DNA of 45,453 nt from Metapseudomonas resinovorans DSM 21078 (GTDB taxonomy: Bacteria > Pseudomonadota > Gammaproteobacteria > Pseudomonadales > Pseudomonadaceae). Positions 14,451-23,927 of the stretch are shown piece after piece. Position 1 is the first letter of the stretch; each line of letters opens with the position of its first letter. The stretch covers positions 1-45,453 of the forward strand of contig NZ_AUIE01000040.1 of the NCBI RefSeq assembly GCF_000423545.1, written 5' to 3'. The notes beneath the pieces were generated by a model, which saw nothing but the letters and a program-made list of their open reading frames with translations, searched no databases and was not told the origin of the DNA. Both the position numbers and the translations under genes were made by a program.

Positions 14451-16796
14451 TCAGCTGCGCACGCGGGTCTTCTCCGGGTCGTAGGCCACGGTGCCGGCGC
14501 TGACGGTGGCGCGGATGCGCTTCTGCTGGCCATCCAGCTTGCCGACTTCCACCGCCGTGCCCGGCGCGCAGTAGCCGATGTCCAGCCGGCACAGGGCGAT
14601 GTTCTTGCCCAGTACCGGTGAGCGGGTGGCGCTGGTGATGACGCCGACTTGGGCGCGGCCCACGCGTACGCAGTCGCCATGGGCGGCCGGTTCGTTGCCC
14701 TCCAGTTCCAGCCCCACCAGCTTGTGCTGCGGGTTGGCGCCGCGCCGTAGCAGTGCATCCTTGCCGATGAAGTCGGCCTGTTTGGTTTTCAGTGGCACGC
14801 AGAAGCCAATGCCGGCCTCGAAGGGGTCGGTCTGGTCGTTGAATTCGTAGCCGGCGAAGATCAGCCCGGCCTCGATGCGCAGCATGTCCAGCGCGTGCAG
14901 GCCCAGGGGCACCAGCCCCAGCGGCTCGCTGAGCTGCCAGAGGCGCTTCCACACCGCCATGGCGTCGCTGGGGTGGCACCAGATTTCATAGCCCAGTTCG
15001 CCGGTGTAGCCGGTGCGCGAGACCATCAGCGGCGGGCCGTTGTAGTCGTCGAGGCGGCCGACGAGGAAGCGGAACCAGCCGAGGTCTGCAAGTGCGGGTT
15101 GGGTGCCCGGCGTCCAGATCATGTCTTTCAGCAGGGTGCGGGCCAGCGGGCCTTGCACGGCAATGTTGTGGATCTGCTCCGAGGCGCTCTTGATCCACAC
15201 CTTCATGCCGAGCTTCTCGGCCTGCTCGCGCAGCCAGACGCCGGCGTAGTCCTCGCCGCCAATCCAGCGGAATGCATCGGCGCCAAGACGAAGTAGCGTG
15301 CCGTCGTCGAGCATGCCGCCGTGCTCGAAACACAGGGCCGAGTACACCACCTGGCCCACCGCGAGCTTGCGCACGTCGCGGGTCAGGCAATGGTCCAGCA
15401 GGGCTTCGGCGTCGGGGCCGAGCACCTCGAACTTGCGCAGGGCGGACAGGTCCATCACCGCCACCTTTTCGCGGCAGCCGTGGTACTCCGAGAGGGCGCC
15501 GTAGCCGTCGAACTGCATCGGTGTCCAGAAGCCGCGGTAGTCGACGAACTGGCGGGTGAGGGCGGAGGTGCCGGGGTGGAATCCGCTCTCGCGGGTCAGC
15601 ACCGGGTCGGCGTCGGGTGTCTTGCGAGTGGCCATGGCGATACTGAAACGCTCCTGTTCGGAATACACGCGGATGTGGATGTCGGTGGGCTGCCAGCCGT
15701 TGGCCGGGTCGATGTCGTCCGGGCAGGAACTGCTGGCGCAGACCAGGTCGGTCATGGCGCGCAGCAGCACGTAGTCGCCGGGGCGCGACCAGGGCTCGTC
15801 GAGGGTGAGGTGCTGGTGGGCGTCCATCCCGGTGTTGAAGAAGAAGTTGATCGCCGGCCAGCCGGCGCGGCCTTGCACGCCGTGCTTTGCCACCGCGCGG
15901 CTGATGTTGTCGCTGCAGTTGGCGTGGCCGAAGTAACCCTGGGATTCGTAGTAGCGCGCGGTGCAGGCCAGGGCGAAGGTGTCGTGGCGGCCGACGGTGT
16001 CGCGCACCACTTCCAGCATGGGCTGCAGGTTGCGGTCGAAAAAGCGGCTGAACAGGCCGGGGCCGGGGTAGGCGTTGCCGTTCAGGGTGCGGGTGACGGT
16101 GGGGTCGAGGTCGATCTCGCGGCCGGCATCGAGGCCACGGCGGTCGAAGGCGACGAAGTCCGAACACTGGCGCCCGGCGACGTCCAGCACCTGGATGTAC
16201 TGGCCGGCGCCGACGACGTAGTCCCGCGCGGTGCCGGGGGTGATGGTGAACTCATCCACCAGCTCGCCCAGCGGCGCCGGCAGTGGTGGGGCCAGCACGC
16301 GGCGCGGGTTGGCGCGGTGGATCACGAGGCGCAGCTCGCTGGCGCGCCACTGGTTGTCCACCGGCGTCTGGCCGCCCGGTGCGGCGACTATCACCAGCAG
16401 CGCTTCGCTGGCGCTGAAACTGCGGTTGAAGCCGGCTGGCGTGCCGGGCTGCCAGAGCGGCGCGGCGGGCGGCAGGTGGCGGCAATCGACTCCGCGCCTG
16501 ACCAATCCGGTACTGACATGGGCGGCCTCCGGACTGCCGTCGTGCAGCAGGTGGGCGATGAAGTCGGCGCCGGGGCTGGACGCAAGACCAAGGGCGGCGA
16601 GCGCCGCGCGGCCGTTGTCGGCGAAGGCCAGCAGCTCGGCGGCCTGGTTGCCTTCGAGGTCGATCACCTCCAGCCGGTCCCCCGCGTCCAGGGCCACGAC
16701 GGTCAACCCGGCGGGCGCGACGCGGTGGCGTTCCAGGCCCGGGGCTCGGGCGAACAGGGCCGGCTCCAGCGGCCGGGATATCACGGGCAGGTTCAT
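14451..16796 (-). CDS. tdm: Trimethylamine N-oxide demethylase (aldolase) Tdm
   Basis: Splits TMAO into dimethylamine and a formaldehyde unit. The protein has 781 residues with the fused architecture known for Tdm. The first about 390 residues carry a DUF1989 domain ([61 protein letters not shown]) whose cysteines can hold zinc. The rest is a GcvT/aminomethyltransferase domain ([53 protein letters not shown]) that captures formaldehyde on tetrahydrofolate. The ATG at 16796 has GGAG 10 bases upstream; longer forms are less likely. It follows tmm after 133 bases that contain a repeat. Assignment is supported by adjacency to tmm and HODM genes. Confidence 0.9.
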   Translation of the reverse strand: MNLPVISRPLEPALFARAPGLERHRVAPAGLTVVALDAGDRLEVIDLEGNQAAELLAFADNGRAALAALGLASSPGADFIAHLLHDGSPEAAHVSTGLVRRGVDCRHLPPAAPLWQPGTPAGFNRSFSASEALLVIVAAPGGQTPVDNQWRASELRLVIHRANPRRVLAPPLPAPLGELVDEFTITPGTARDYVVGAGQYIQVLDVAGRQCSDFVAFDRRGLDAGREIDLDPTVTRTLNGNAYPGPGLFSRFFDRNLQPMLEVVRDTVGRHDTFALACTARYYESQGYFGHANCSDNISRAVAKHGVQGRAGWPAINFFFNTGMDAHQHLTLDEPWSRPGDYVLLRAMTDLVCASSSCPDDIDPANGWQPTDIHIRVYSEQERFSIAMATRKTPDADPVLTRESGFHPGTSALTRQFVDYRGFWTPMQFDGYGALSEYHGCREKVAVMDLSALRKFEVLGPDAEALLDHCLTRDVRKLAVGQVVYSALCFEHGGMLDDGTLLRLGADAFRWIGGEDYAGVWLREQAEKLGMKVWIKSASEQIHNIAVQGPLARTLLKDMIWTPGTQPALADLGWFRFLVGRLDDYNGPPLMVSRTGYTGELGYEIWCHPSDAMAVWKRLWQLSEPLGLVPLGLHALDMLRIEAGLIFAGYEFNDQTDPFEAGIGFCVPLKTKQADFIGKDALLRRGANPQHKLVGLELEGNEPAAHGDCVRVGRAQVGVITSATRSPVLGKNIALCRLDIGYCAPGTAVEVGKLDGQQKRIRATVSAGTVAYDPEKTRVRS

Positions 16797-16859
16797 GCTG
16801 TGGGCTCCACGCAAGGAAAACCAGGTGCTGTGCGGGCCGAACCGGAAGGGTGGGGTGGT

Positions 16860-16904
16860 GTCAGCCCACGTGGGCCTTATCTGGTGGGCTGAAGCCCACC
16901 CTAC
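16860..16904. repeat. Palindromic intergenic repeat (GGTGGGCT / AGCCCACC)
   Basis: TCAGCCCACGTGGGCC is followed by GGTGGGCTGAAGCCCACCCTA; both contain inverted GTGGGC/GCCCAC units. It lies between tmm and tdm inside the operon, where it may form an mRNA hairpin and influence relative expression. Confidence 0.6.
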
Positions 16905-16929
16905 GGTCCGGTCTCGGCTTGGGCAGTCG

Positions 16930-18300
16930 TCAGCTCGCTGTCTTCAACTGATCGGTCGGCTTGTCGGCCAGGTAGGCGGCCAGCGAGTCGTCCAGGGCTT
17001 CCAGCCAGGGCGTGTGGTGCGCAGTCGCCAGGGTGCCGGTGATCAGCGAGCGGTGGCACTTGTCGCGGTAGCCCATGATGTTTTCGTATTTGTCCTTCTT
17101 CCATTGCAGGAAGGTCCGGTTCACCTCGGCGATGTCGAAGGTCGGGTAGTCGGTGGCTTCGATCAGCTGGCGGATGTACTCGCCCTGGAATTCGAACATT
17201 GCCTGGGCGCTTTCCAGGGTTTCCTCTTCCTGGCGCCAGGCCCGGTCTTCGGCGTTCATGGTGGCCTGCTCGGGCAGGGCGATGCGGCCGAGGATGACGT
17301 CGCGGGCGTACCAGGCCTGGGCGTCGAACATGTTGAAGCTGTACCACTGGTCCTGCATGCCGAGGTAGATCAGCCTGGGGTTCTGCTCCCAGAACACGCC
17401 CTTGTAGAGGTTCAGTGGCCAGAGGCGGTTGCTGGTCTTCAGGCGCAGTTCTTCCGGCAGGAAGGGGAAGTGATGCTTGTAGCCGGTGCAGAGGATGATG
17501 GCGTCGATGTGCTTGCTGCTGCCGTCGGAGAAGAACGCGGTGCTGCCTTTCACATGGGTGAGCAGCGGTTTCTCTTCCCAGTTCTCCGGCCACTGGTAGC
17601 CCATGGGCGCGCTGCGGTAGCAACTGGTGATGGTGCGGGCGCCGTATTTGAAGCACTGCGAGCCGATGTCCTCAGCCGAATAGCTGCCGCCGACGATGAG
17701 CACGTCCTTGCCCTTGAATTCCAGCGCATCGCGGAAGTCATGGGCGTGCAGCACGCGGCCGCCGAAGCTTTCGAAGCCTTCGAAGTAGGGCACGTTGGGG
17801 GTGGAGAAGTGGCCGCTGGCGACCACCACGTAGTCGAAGGTTTCGCTGTAGGTCAGGTCCTGCTCGTAGCTGTGGGCGGTGACTTCGAAGGTGCCGCTGG
17901 CGGCGTCCCAGGTCACCCCGCGCACCGTGGTGTTGAAGCGGATGTACGGGCGCACGCCGGCTTTCTCCACGCGGCCCTTGATGTAGTCCCAGAGCACTTC
18001 GCGGGGCGGGTAGGAGCCCATGGGGCGGCCGAAGTGTTCGTCGAAGCTGTAGTCGGCGAACTCCAGGCATTCCTTCGGCCCGTTGGACCAGAGGTAGCGG
18101 TACATGCTGCCGTGCACCGGCTCGCCGTGTTCGTCCAGGCCGGTGCGCCAGGTGTAGTTCCACATGCCGCCCCAGTCCGATTGCTTCTCGAAGCAGACCA
18201 GCTCGGGAATATCGGCGCCCTGGGCATGGGCTGACTGGAAGGCACGCAACTGGGCGAGGCCGCAGGGGCCGGCGCCGATGATGGCGACTCGTTGTTTCAT
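16930..18300 (-). CDS. tmm: Trimethylamine monooxygenase (bacterial FMO) Tmm
   Basis: A 456-residue NADPH/FAD monooxygenase that oxidises trimethylamine to TMAO. The FAD loop is GAGPCG (residues 9-14), and the FMO-identifying motif FxGxxxHxxxF is [11 protein letters not shown]. The NADPH loop is [13 protein letters not shown], with the Tyr seen in characterised Tmm enzymes. Segments [40 protein letters not shown] and [20 protein letters not shown] agree closely with Methylocella Tmm as I recall it, and the length is the same. The start overlaps the folD stop (ATGA), so it is translationally coupled. The product feeds Tdm encoded next. Confidence 0.95.
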   Translation of the reverse strand: MKQRVAIIGAGPCGLAQLRAFQSAHAQGADIPELVCFEKQSDWGGMWNYTWRTGLDEHGEPVHGSMYRYLWSNGPKECLEFADYSFDEHFGRPMGSYPPREVLWDYIKGRVEKAGVRPYIRFNTTVRGVTWDAASGTFEVTAHSYEQDLTYSETFDYVVVASGHFSTPNVPYFEGFESFGGRVLHAHDFRDALEFKGKDVLIVGGSYSAEDIGSQCFKYGARTITSCYRSAPMGYQWPENWEEKPLLTHVKGSTAFFSDGSSKHIDAIILCTGYKHHFPFLPEELRLKTSNRLWPLNLYKGVFWEQNPRLIYLGMQDQWYSFNMFDAQAWYARDVILGRIALPEQATMNAEDRAWRQEEETLESAQAMFEFQGEYIRQLIEATDYPTFDIAEVNRTFLQWKKDKYENIMGYRDKCHRSLITGTLATAHHTPWLEALDDSLAAYLADKPTDQLKTAS

Positions 18301-19208
18301 GCTGGGTTCTCCACAGTAGATAGGGGCAGGCCGGTGGCCGGGTGCTGGAGTCGCGCCGCGGCCAGGGTGTTCTTCATCAGGAAGGCGATGGTCATGGGGC
18401 CGACGCCACCGGGAACCGGGGTGATGGCGGCGGCGCGGGTGAGGGCGCTGTCGAAATCCACGTCACCCACCAGCTTCGAACGGCCGTCTTCCTCGATGCG
18501 GTTGATGCCCACATCGATGACCACCGCGCCGGGCTTCAGCCAGTCGGCATCCACCAGGCGCGGACGGCCGACGGCGGCGACGACGATGTCGGCCTGCCGG
18601 CACAACTCGCGCAGGTTGGTGCTCCTCGAATGCACCACCGTCACCGAGCAATGGGCTTTCAACAGCAGCGCGGCCATCGGCTTGCCGACGATGTTGGAGC
18701 GGCCGATGACCACCGCGTGCTGGCCGGATAGGTCGCCGCAAGTGTCCTGCAACAGACGCAGGCAACCAGCCGGGGTGCAGGGCGTGAGTACCTCGCGGCC
18801 CTGGCTGAGGCCGCCGACGTTTTCGGCGTGGAAGCCGTCGACGTCCTTCAGCGGGTCGATGGCTTGCAGCACGCGGGTTTCGTCGATGTGCGCCGGCAGC
18901 GGCAGTTGCACGAGGATGCCATGCACGCTGTCGTCGGCATTCAGGCTGTGGATAAGTGCCAGCAGGTCGGCCTCTTGCGTCTCGGCTGGCAGCTTGTGCT
19001 CCAGCGAACGAATACCGCATTCCTCGGCACGCAGCACCTTGTTGCGCACGTAGACCTGGCTGGCCGGGTCCTGGCCGACCAGCACCACGGCCAGGGCCGG
19101 TGCAATGCCGCTGGCCTTGAGGGTGAGGACTTCGCTACCGACTTCGGCCAGCACCCGCGCGGCCGCCGCCTTGCCATCGATGAGCGTGGGAGGCAGGACG
19201 GCGTTCAT
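18297..19208 (-). CDS. folD: Methylene-THF dehydrogenase/methenyl-THF cyclohydrolase FolD
   Basis: Bifunctional enzyme of 303 residues converting 5,10-methylene-THF to 10-formyl-THF with NADP. Motifs: [20 protein letters not shown] (with the catalytic Lys region), [32 protein letters not shown] and the Rossmann segment [21 protein letters not shown]. It is likely an operon-specific extra copy rather than the housekeeping folD. It handles the methylene-THF made by the GcvT-type domains of Tdm and the HODM delta subunit. Both ends overlap neighbours by 4 bases (purU upstream, tmm downstream), showing tight coupling. Confidence 0.95.
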   Translation of the reverse strand: MNAVLPPTLIDGKAAAARVLAEVGSEVLTLKASGIAPALAVVLVGQDPASQVYVRNKVLRAEECGIRSLEHKLPAETQEADLLALIHSLNADDSVHGILVQLPLPAHIDETRVLQAIDPLKDVDGFHAENVGGLSQGREVLTPCTPAGCLRLLQDTCGDLSGQHAVVIGRSNIVGKPMAALLLKAHCSVTVVHSRSTNLRELCRQADIVVAAVGRPRLVDADWLKPGAVVIDVGINRIEEDGRSKLVGDVDFDSALTRAAAITPVPGGVGPMTIAFLMKNTLAAARLQHPATGLPLSTVENPA

Positions 19209-20059
19209 CGGAAGATCACCGTCTTGTCGCCGTTGAGGAACACGCGGTGTTCCAGGTGGTACTTCAGCGCCTTGGAGAGTGCGACCGTCTCGGTGTCCCG
19301 GCCGATGGCGACGAGGTCATCGGGCAGGTAGGCGTGGTCCACGCGCTGGACTTCCTGCTCGATGATCGGGCCTTCGTCGAGGTCCGAGGTGACGTAGTGC
19401 GCGGTGGCGCCGATCAGCTTCACGCCGCGCTCATAGGCCTGGTGATAGGGCTTGGCGCCTTTGAAACCGGGCAGGAAGGAATGGTGGATGTTGATGGCGC
19501 GGCCGGAGAGCTGCTTGCACAGGTCATCGGAGAGGATCTGCATGTAGCGCGCGAGGACCACCAGCTCGGTCTGCGTTTCGTCGACGATCTTCATCAGCGC
19601 CGCTTCCTGCTGGGCCTTGGTGTCGCGGGTCACCGGCAGGTAGATGAAGCGGATGCCCTCGCGCTCGGCCATCGGCCGCAGGTCCAGATGGTTGGAGACG
19701 ATGGCGGTAATCTGCATGTCCATCTCGCCCTTCTGGTGGCGGTAGAGCAGGTCGGTGAGGCAATGGTCGTACTTGCTCACCATCAGCAGCACGCGCATGG
19801 GGCGGTTGCCTTCGAACAGCTCCCAGTCCATCTCGAAGGGCACGGCCACGTCGTCGAAACCCTGGCGCAGGGCGTCGATGTCCGGCTTGGCGCCGGTGTT
19901 GAAGCGGAACACCGCGCGCATGAAGAAGCGCCCGGTGTATTCGTCGTCGAACTGCGCCAGCTCGCTCAGGTAGCACTGCCGCCCGGCGAGGTAGGTGGTG
20001 ACCGCGGCGACAATGCCGGAGGTGGCCGGGCAGCTGATCTTGAGGATGTAGTGATTCAT
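19205..20059 (-). CDS. purU: Formyltetrahydrofolate deformylase PurU
   Basis: A 284-residue hydrolase that releases formate from 10-formyl-THF and frees THF. An N-terminal ACT domain ([20 protein letters not shown]) precedes a formyltransferase-fold domain with the catalytic Asn and His in [20 protein letters not shown] and the Asp in [15 protein letters not shown]. The start is the ATG at 20059, since upstream codons of the open frame are a shadow of the preceding gene. In this operon it completes FolD's work: C1 from methyl groups leaves as formate, with THF regenerated for further demethylation. The stop overlaps the folD start by 4 bases. Confidence 0.95.
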   Translation of the reverse strand: MNHYILKISCPATSGIVAAVTTYLAGRQCYLSELAQFDDEYTGRFFMRAVFRFNTGAKPDIDALRQGFDDVAVPFEMDWELFEGNRPMRVLLMVSKYDHCLTDLLYRHQKGEMDMQITAIVSNHLDLRPMAEREGIRFIYLPVTRDTKAQQEAALMKIVDETQTELVVLARYMQILSDDLCKQLSGRAINIHHSFLPGFKGAKPYHQAYERGVKLIGATAHYVTSDLDEGPIIEQEVQRVDHAYLPDDLVAIGRDTETVALSKALKYHLEHRVFLNGDKTVIFR

Positions 20060-20094
20060 GTCGGTTGCTCTCGTGCAGGCAAGGAACGGCGCGC

Positions 20095-21225
20095 TCAGCC
20101 TTTGGCGGTGCGCTTCTTTTTCTCGGGGTCGTCGAACGGCAGCGTGTGGGCGATGGCCTTGGCTTGCAGGCTGCCGCGCACTTCCAGGGGCACGCCCTGC
20201 TCGGCGATCTGTGGCTCGACACGGGCAATGGCCATGGAGCGTTCGGTGAGGCGCGAGTACATGGCGCAGGTGATGACGCCGACCTGGCGGCCTTCGTGCC
20301 AGAGGGTGTCGCCGTTCTGCGCGGCGATGTGGCCGTCGAGCAGCACGCCGAAGATCTTGAAGCGCTCCTGGCCCTCCAGCCGGTAGTGCTCGCCGGCGCC
20401 ACGGAAGTCCTGCTTGCCGGGCGATACGGTGAAGTCCAGGCCCAGTTCCCACAGGGTGTCGCCGGCTTTCTGGTCGGCGAAGGGGTACATCTGCGAGTTG
20501 TCGTAGGGGAAGAACAGCAGGTAGCTCTCCACCCGCAGCCAGTCCAGCGCGGTGAAGGCGCAGGGGATGATGCCGAGGTCCTTGCCCTTCTCCAGGATGC
20601 CGTCCCAGATGGCCGGGGCATCGGCGGCCTTGCAGAAGATCTCGTAGCCACGCTCGCCGGTGTAGCCGGTGCGGGAGATCATCACCGGGCGGTCGAACAG
20701 CTTGGTCTGGATGTGGTGGAAGTAGGGCAGGTCGCGGATGCCCGGCACGTGCTCGGCGAGAAAGTCCACGGCGCGCGGCCCTTGCAGGGACAGGTCGTGC
20801 AGGTCGTCGTCGAACAGCACCGCCACCTGGCGGCCCTGGGCCGAGCGGATCAGCACTTCGTGGCCGCTGCCGGCACCATGCACCACCATGAAGGCGTTGG
20901 GGCCGGTGCGGTAGACGATGCAGTCGTCGATGAACGTGCCGTCTTCATCGAGCATGCAGGCGTAGACCGATTTGCCCGGATACAGCTTGCTGATGTCACG
21001 GGTGGTGGCGTACTCCAGCAGGCTTTCGGCATGCGGGCCGACGTAGTGCACTTTCTTCAGGCCGGACACATCCATCAGCCCGGCGCGGGTGCGGATGGCC
21101 TCGTGGTGGTCGGCGAGGTCGCTGGCATAGGTCCAGGCGGTGCCCATGCCGTTCCAGTCTTCCAGGTTCGAACCAAGTGCCAGGTGGCGTTCGCGGAGCG
21201 CGCTGATGCGCCATGAGTGAGCCAT
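20095..21225 (-). CDS. HODM/dimethylamine monooxygenase delta subunit, GcvT-like
   Basis: A 376-residue aminomethyltransferase-fold protein resembling glycine cleavage T protein and the C-terminal half of Tdm. Motifs: [51 protein letters not shown] and FTALDWLRVESYLLFFPYDN. In the characterised Pseudomonas mendocina heme-dependent oxidative N-demethylase, a THF-binding subunit accompanies the heme and flavin subunits. The position here, 41 bases after the alpha gene, matches that role. It should trap formaldehyde from dimethylamine oxidation as methylene-THF. A true GcvT is unlikely since no gcvH or gcvP is near. RefSeq-like names vary, so no symbol is given. Confidence 0.85.
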   Translation of the reverse strand: MAHSWRISALRERHLALGSNLEDWNGMGTAWTYASDLADHHEAIRTRAGLMDVSGLKKVHYVGPHAESLLEYATTRDISKLYPGKSVYACMLDEDGTFIDDCIVYRTGPNAFMVVHGAGSGHEVLIRSAQGRQVAVLFDDDLHDLSLQGPRAVDFLAEHVPGIRDLPYFHHIQTKLFDRPVMISRTGYTGERGYEIFCKAADAPAIWDGILEKGKDLGIIPCAFTALDWLRVESYLLFFPYDNSQMYPFADQKAGDTLWELGLDFTVSPGKQDFRGAGEHYRLEGQERFKIFGVLLDGHIAAQNGDTLWHEGRQVGVITCAMYSRLTERSMAIARVEPQIAEQGVPLEVRGSLQAKAIAHTLPFDDPEKKKRTAKG

Positions 21226-21266
21226 GGGGGAATCCTCTTGTCGTGGTTGTTCTATGGCGTGATGGG

Positions 21267-22283
21267 TCAGGCGTCGGCGTCGAACCGGCGTAGCCAGTCC
21301 ACCAGCGTCTGGCGGTAACGGGTGATGCCCTTGTAGTCGGCGATGGGGTCCGGCAGGTCGCGCATCACCCGGTGCAGGCGCTGGGCCCAGGCCGGGTTGC
21401 TGACCAGTTCATCGAGGCTGATGAGGTAGGTGCGGATGCCGAACAGCAGCGCGTTGGAGCGCGGCAGGCGTGCCATCAGTTGCAGCTCGACGCGCAGGTG
21501 CACCAGGCGGCCAACGTTCTCCGGCGTGACCTTGCCGCGATCGTTGCCCCACTCGTGGTAGGTCTCGGGCGAGGTGTCCAGGCGTGGGTTGATGGTCAGG
21601 GTCCAGTTCAGGCGGCGCACCGGGTGGCCGACCTGGATGTTCAGCAGGTACCTCAGCGCGCGGTCGAACACGCCCATCTGGTGCGCCATGGGCACTGGCG
21701 AGTGCCACTGCTTGAAGCTCATGCCGGCGTCGAAGCGCAGCGACCAGTCGGCCGGGCAGGTGACCATGCCGGCGTCCATGTAGAGGTCGCCGTCGCGCTG
21801 GTCGAGCACCGCGAAGTCGCCCTGCATCTGGCGGGTGATGTACTCCAGTGGCTCGCAAGGCAGGGTGGCCGGATCGCCGTAGGTGAAGTGCTGGTCGATG
21901 CCCAGCGCCAGGTTCTGCCAGTGCCAGGCCGTGCCGTCACGGGTCAGGCGGAAGTGCTGCGGGTAATCGCGGGAAAGGTTTTCCATCAGCATTTCCAAGG
22001 TGTCCCAGGCGGCCTGGGCCATGTGCGGCATCACCAGGCAGCGGTCGGGGTCCAGTTCCAGCACGCGGGCGCGCTCGGCCATTTCCGAGACGTAGTGCTC
22101 GTCGATGTCGAAGCAGTGCTCGAACACCGAGCCGGGATCGCGGGACACCGCCGGCTCCAGGTTGACCGAGTACATGTACTGGTCTTCCGGGAAGGGAAAG
22201 GGAAAACGGGCGATGGCGGCCGGGCTGTTGCGGAAGCTGAAGTCTTCCCGGTAGCTCTTCAGCGGTTTGAAGGTCAGGGTCAT
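21267..22283 (-). CDS. Heme-dependent oxidative N-demethylase alpha subunit (DUF3445)
   Basis: Catalytic subunit of 338 residues that oxidises dimethylamine to methylamine and formaldehyde. It belongs to the DUF3445 family, in which a PAS fold binds heme. Recognisable segments: NSPAAIARFPFPFPEDQYMY at the N-terminus, LVMPHMAQAAWDTLEMLMEN, QGDFAVLDQRDGDLYMDAGM, VTCPADWSLRFDAGMSFKQW (start of the core), HSPVPMAHQMGVFDRALRYL and RLVHLRVELQLMARLPRSNA. No membrane or signal segments, so cytoplasmic. It sits between the reductase and delta genes. Dimethylamine as substrate is inferred from the characterised family member and from tmm/tdm in the same operon. Confidence 0.92.
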   Translation of the reverse strand: MTLTFKPLKSYREDFSFRNSPAAIARFPFPFPEDQYMYSVNLEPAVSRDPGSVFEHCFDIDEHYVSEMAERARVLELDPDRCLVMPHMAQAAWDTLEMLMENLSRDYPQHFRLTRDGTAWHWQNLALGIDQHFTYGDPATLPCEPLEYITRQMQGDFAVLDQRDGDLYMDAGMVTCPADWSLRFDAGMSFKQWHSPVPMAHQMGVFDRALRYLLNIQVGHPVRRLNWTLTINPRLDTSPETYHEWGNDRGKVTPENVGRLVHLRVELQLMARLPRSNALLFGIRTYLISLDELVSNPAWAQRLHRVMRDLPDPIADYKGITRYRQTLVDWLRRFDADA

Positions 22284-22299
22284 GGGTGGCGTCTCCGGG

Positions 22300-23229
22300 T
22301 CAGAGGTCGAGCAGGATCGGGCTGCCGCAGCCGCGCGAGACGCAGGGCATCAGGCTGCTGGTGCGCTCGATGGCGCTGAGGAAGTGGTCGCGGTGCTCCA
22401 CGTCGCCTTTCAGCCAGGGCGTCTGGCACTGGCCGCAGACTCCGCCCCGGCAGAGGTTGGGCACCTCCACGCCGGCGGCTTCCAGGGCTTCCAGCAGGCT
22501 TTCGTCCGCCGCCACGTCCAGTTGCTGGCCACTGCGCGCCAGCTCGACGCGAAACGGCTGGCCGGGCTCCGCCGCGGCAAAGGCTTCCCAGTGCACGCGG
22601 CGCGGGCTCCAGCCCTGGGCGGTGGCCTGTTCCTGAAGGTCCAGCAGCAGGGATTGCGGGCCGCAGGCGTAGACGTGGGCACCGAGCGCGCGGCCCTGCA
22701 GCAGGCTGGCGAGGTCGAGGCGGCGCTGGCCGCCGATGTATTCGTGCAGGCGCGGGCCCAGCTGCTGGCGCAGTTCCTCGACATAGGCGTCGCTGGTGTC
22801 GGCGCGGTAGGCGTAGTGCAGCTCGAAGTCGGCGCCCCGGCGCAGGAGCTCCTGGCTGTAGGCGATGAAGGGGGTGATGCCGATGCCGGCGGCCACCAGG
22901 ATGTGCTCCCGTGCCTCTCCGTGCAGCGGGAAGAGGTTGGCCGGTGGCGACAGGCGCAGGCGGTCGCCGACCTTCAGGTGCTGGTGCAGGTAGCGCGAGC
23001 CGCCCCGCGAGGCGTCCTGCTGGCGCACGGCGATGCGGTACTGGCGGGTGTCGGCGGGGTCGCTCAGCAGTGAGTAGGCATTGCGCCGGCCGTTGGGCAG
23101 GTGCAGTTGCACGTGGCTGCCCGCCGAGAACCCCGGCAGTGCGCCGGCCAGTGCTTCGAAGCTGTATTCGCGGATCACCGGGGTGAGCTCACGGATGGCG
23201 GCAACGCGGACGTCGAGCAGGGCGCTCAT
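22300..23229 (-). CDS. HODM/dimethylamine monooxygenase reductase (beta) subunit
   Basis: A 309-residue electron-transfer subunit of the phthalate dioxygenase reductase type. It has an FMN-binding barrel (GSHVQLHLPNGRRNAYSLLS, with RxYS as RNAYS), a nucleotide-binding domain (ILVAAGIGITPFIAYSQELL, GAHVYACGPQSLL) and a C-terminal plant-type [2Fe-2S] ferredoxin domain (NLCRGGVCGQCQTPW, then LMPCVSRGCG). It passes electrons from NADPH to the heme of the alpha subunit. The true start is ATG 23229, preceded by AGGAGG; the longer open frame is a shadow. It overlaps the gamma stop by 4 bases and precedes alpha by 16. Confidence 0.9.
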   Translation of the reverse strand: MSALLDVRVAAIRELTPVIREYSFEALAGALPGFSAGSHVQLHLPNGRRNAYSLLSDPADTRQYRIAVRQQDASRGGSRYLHQHLKVGDRLRLSPPANLFPLHGEAREHILVAAGIGITPFIAYSQELLRRGADFELHYAYRADTSDAYVEELRQQLGPRLHEYIGGQRRLDLASLLQGRALGAHVYACGPQSLLLDLQEQATAQGWSPRRVHWEAFAAAEPGQPFRVELARSGQQLDVAADESLLEALEAAGVEVPNLCRGGVCGQCQTPWLKGDVEHRDHFLSAIERTSSLMPCVSRGCGSPILLDL

Positions 23230-23753
23230 GGGCGAACCTCCTGGTAAGGCTGGTCGGCATCGGCGCAGACCCCGAGGTAGGCACCCAGGCGCTGCGAAAA
23301 GTGGCGGCGCACCTCCAGCACTACGCCGCACTGGGCACAGGTCAGGTGCCCGGCGCTCGTTGCCGGCTGGCAGGTGGCGCAGTGCACGCAGAACACCCGG
23401 CGGGTGCCGTCCGGGTTGCTGCTTATGAGAATTTCGTCGGCCTGCAGGCCAGCGGCCCGCGCCAGGGCGTGCAGGGGCCAGACGAAGGCTTCGTCGCCCC
23501 GCAGGTCCAGGCGCAGGCCGACGCGGGCATCCTTCAACTGGGCGCTCAGGGCCAGTTGCAGGGCGGCGAGGTTGGGGAAGTCCGGCAGGGCCAGGTGGGT
23601 CAGCCGGGCCTGGCCCAGCTGCGCGGCGAGGGCGACGCAGTCATCCTGCCCCGTGCCCTGGGTCACCAGCAGGTGCTCGGTGGCTGTCAGGCTCGGCTGG
23701 CCGCTGGGGTAGCGCGGCACGCTGAACGGGTGGTCGGTTGCAGTGGTGCTCAT
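23226..23753 (-). CDS. HODM/dimethylamine monooxygenase gamma subunit (DmmA-like)
   Basis: A 175-residue protein, first gene of the operon. The N-terminal two thirds have mixed alpha/beta character with a repeated hydrophobic pattern (LPDFPNLAALQLALSAQLKD). The C-terminus carries a Cys cluster, CVHCATC about 12 residues before CAQC, followed by HFSQRLGAYLGVCADADQP, suggesting a zinc ribbon or iron-sulfur site. Small proteins with this tail always accompany the reductase and DUF3445 genes in dimethylamine monooxygenase clusters as I know them; its biochemical role is unclear, possibly complex assembly. GAGGAC precedes the ATG. The promoter region upstream is shared with the LuxR-PAS gene. Confidence 0.8.
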   Translation of the reverse strand: MSTTATDHPFSVPRYPSGQPSLTATEHLLVTQGTGQDDCVALAAQLGQARLTHLALPDFPNLAALQLALSAQLKDARVGLRLDLRGDEAFVWPLHALARAAGLQADEILISSNPDGTRRVFCVHCATCQPATSAGHLTCAQCGVVLEVRRHFSQRLGAYLGVCADADQPYQEVRP

Positions 23754-23785
23754 GGTGTCCTCGCGGATTCGCCTGTTTCCTCGTG

Positions 23786-23801
23786 GAGAAAATATTTTCT
23801 C
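23786..23801. promoter_or_regulatory. Perfect 16-bp AT-rich palindrome in the divergent promoter region
   Basis: GAGAAAATATTTTCTC is its own reverse complement. It lies 33 bases upstream of the first gene of the TMA/DMA operon and about 130 bases from the divergent LuxR-PAS start. It is a likely operator for the operon's regulator. A second imperfect inverted element, AAAGGG-GTAGTG-CCCTTT, lies at about 23843-23860. Confidence 0.5.
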
Positions 23802-23862
23802 TTTGGGAATCGGCGCTCAATCCGCAGGAGGAGATATGCCAAAAGGGGTAGTGCCCTTTCGG

Positions 23863-23878
23863 AGGCATGGAAGTTGCT
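23863..23878 (+). promoter_or_regulatory. Sigma-54-like promoter of the LuxR-PAS gene
   Basis: AGGCATGGAAGTTGCT has the GG and GC dinucleotides 10 bases apart and matches TGGCACG-N4-TTGCW at most positions. It is 50 bases upstream of the start at 23928. Confidence 0.5.
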
Positions 23879-23927
23879 GCTTCTGGGGACCTGCCAGCCC
23901 AGAGGCGACCACCGGAGGAGGAGAGGG

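Noticed and set aside
20095-21225. Glycine cleavage T protein
   Set aside because: No gcvH or gcvP lies near, and the gene is embedded in a HODM operon whose known enzyme has a THF-binding subunit of this fold.
23824-23841. Sigma-54 promoter for the TMA operon on the minus strand (TGGCATATCTCCTCCTGC)
   Set aside because: GG and GC are 13 instead of 10 bases apart, and the CTCCTCC is better explained as purine-rich plus-strand sequence.
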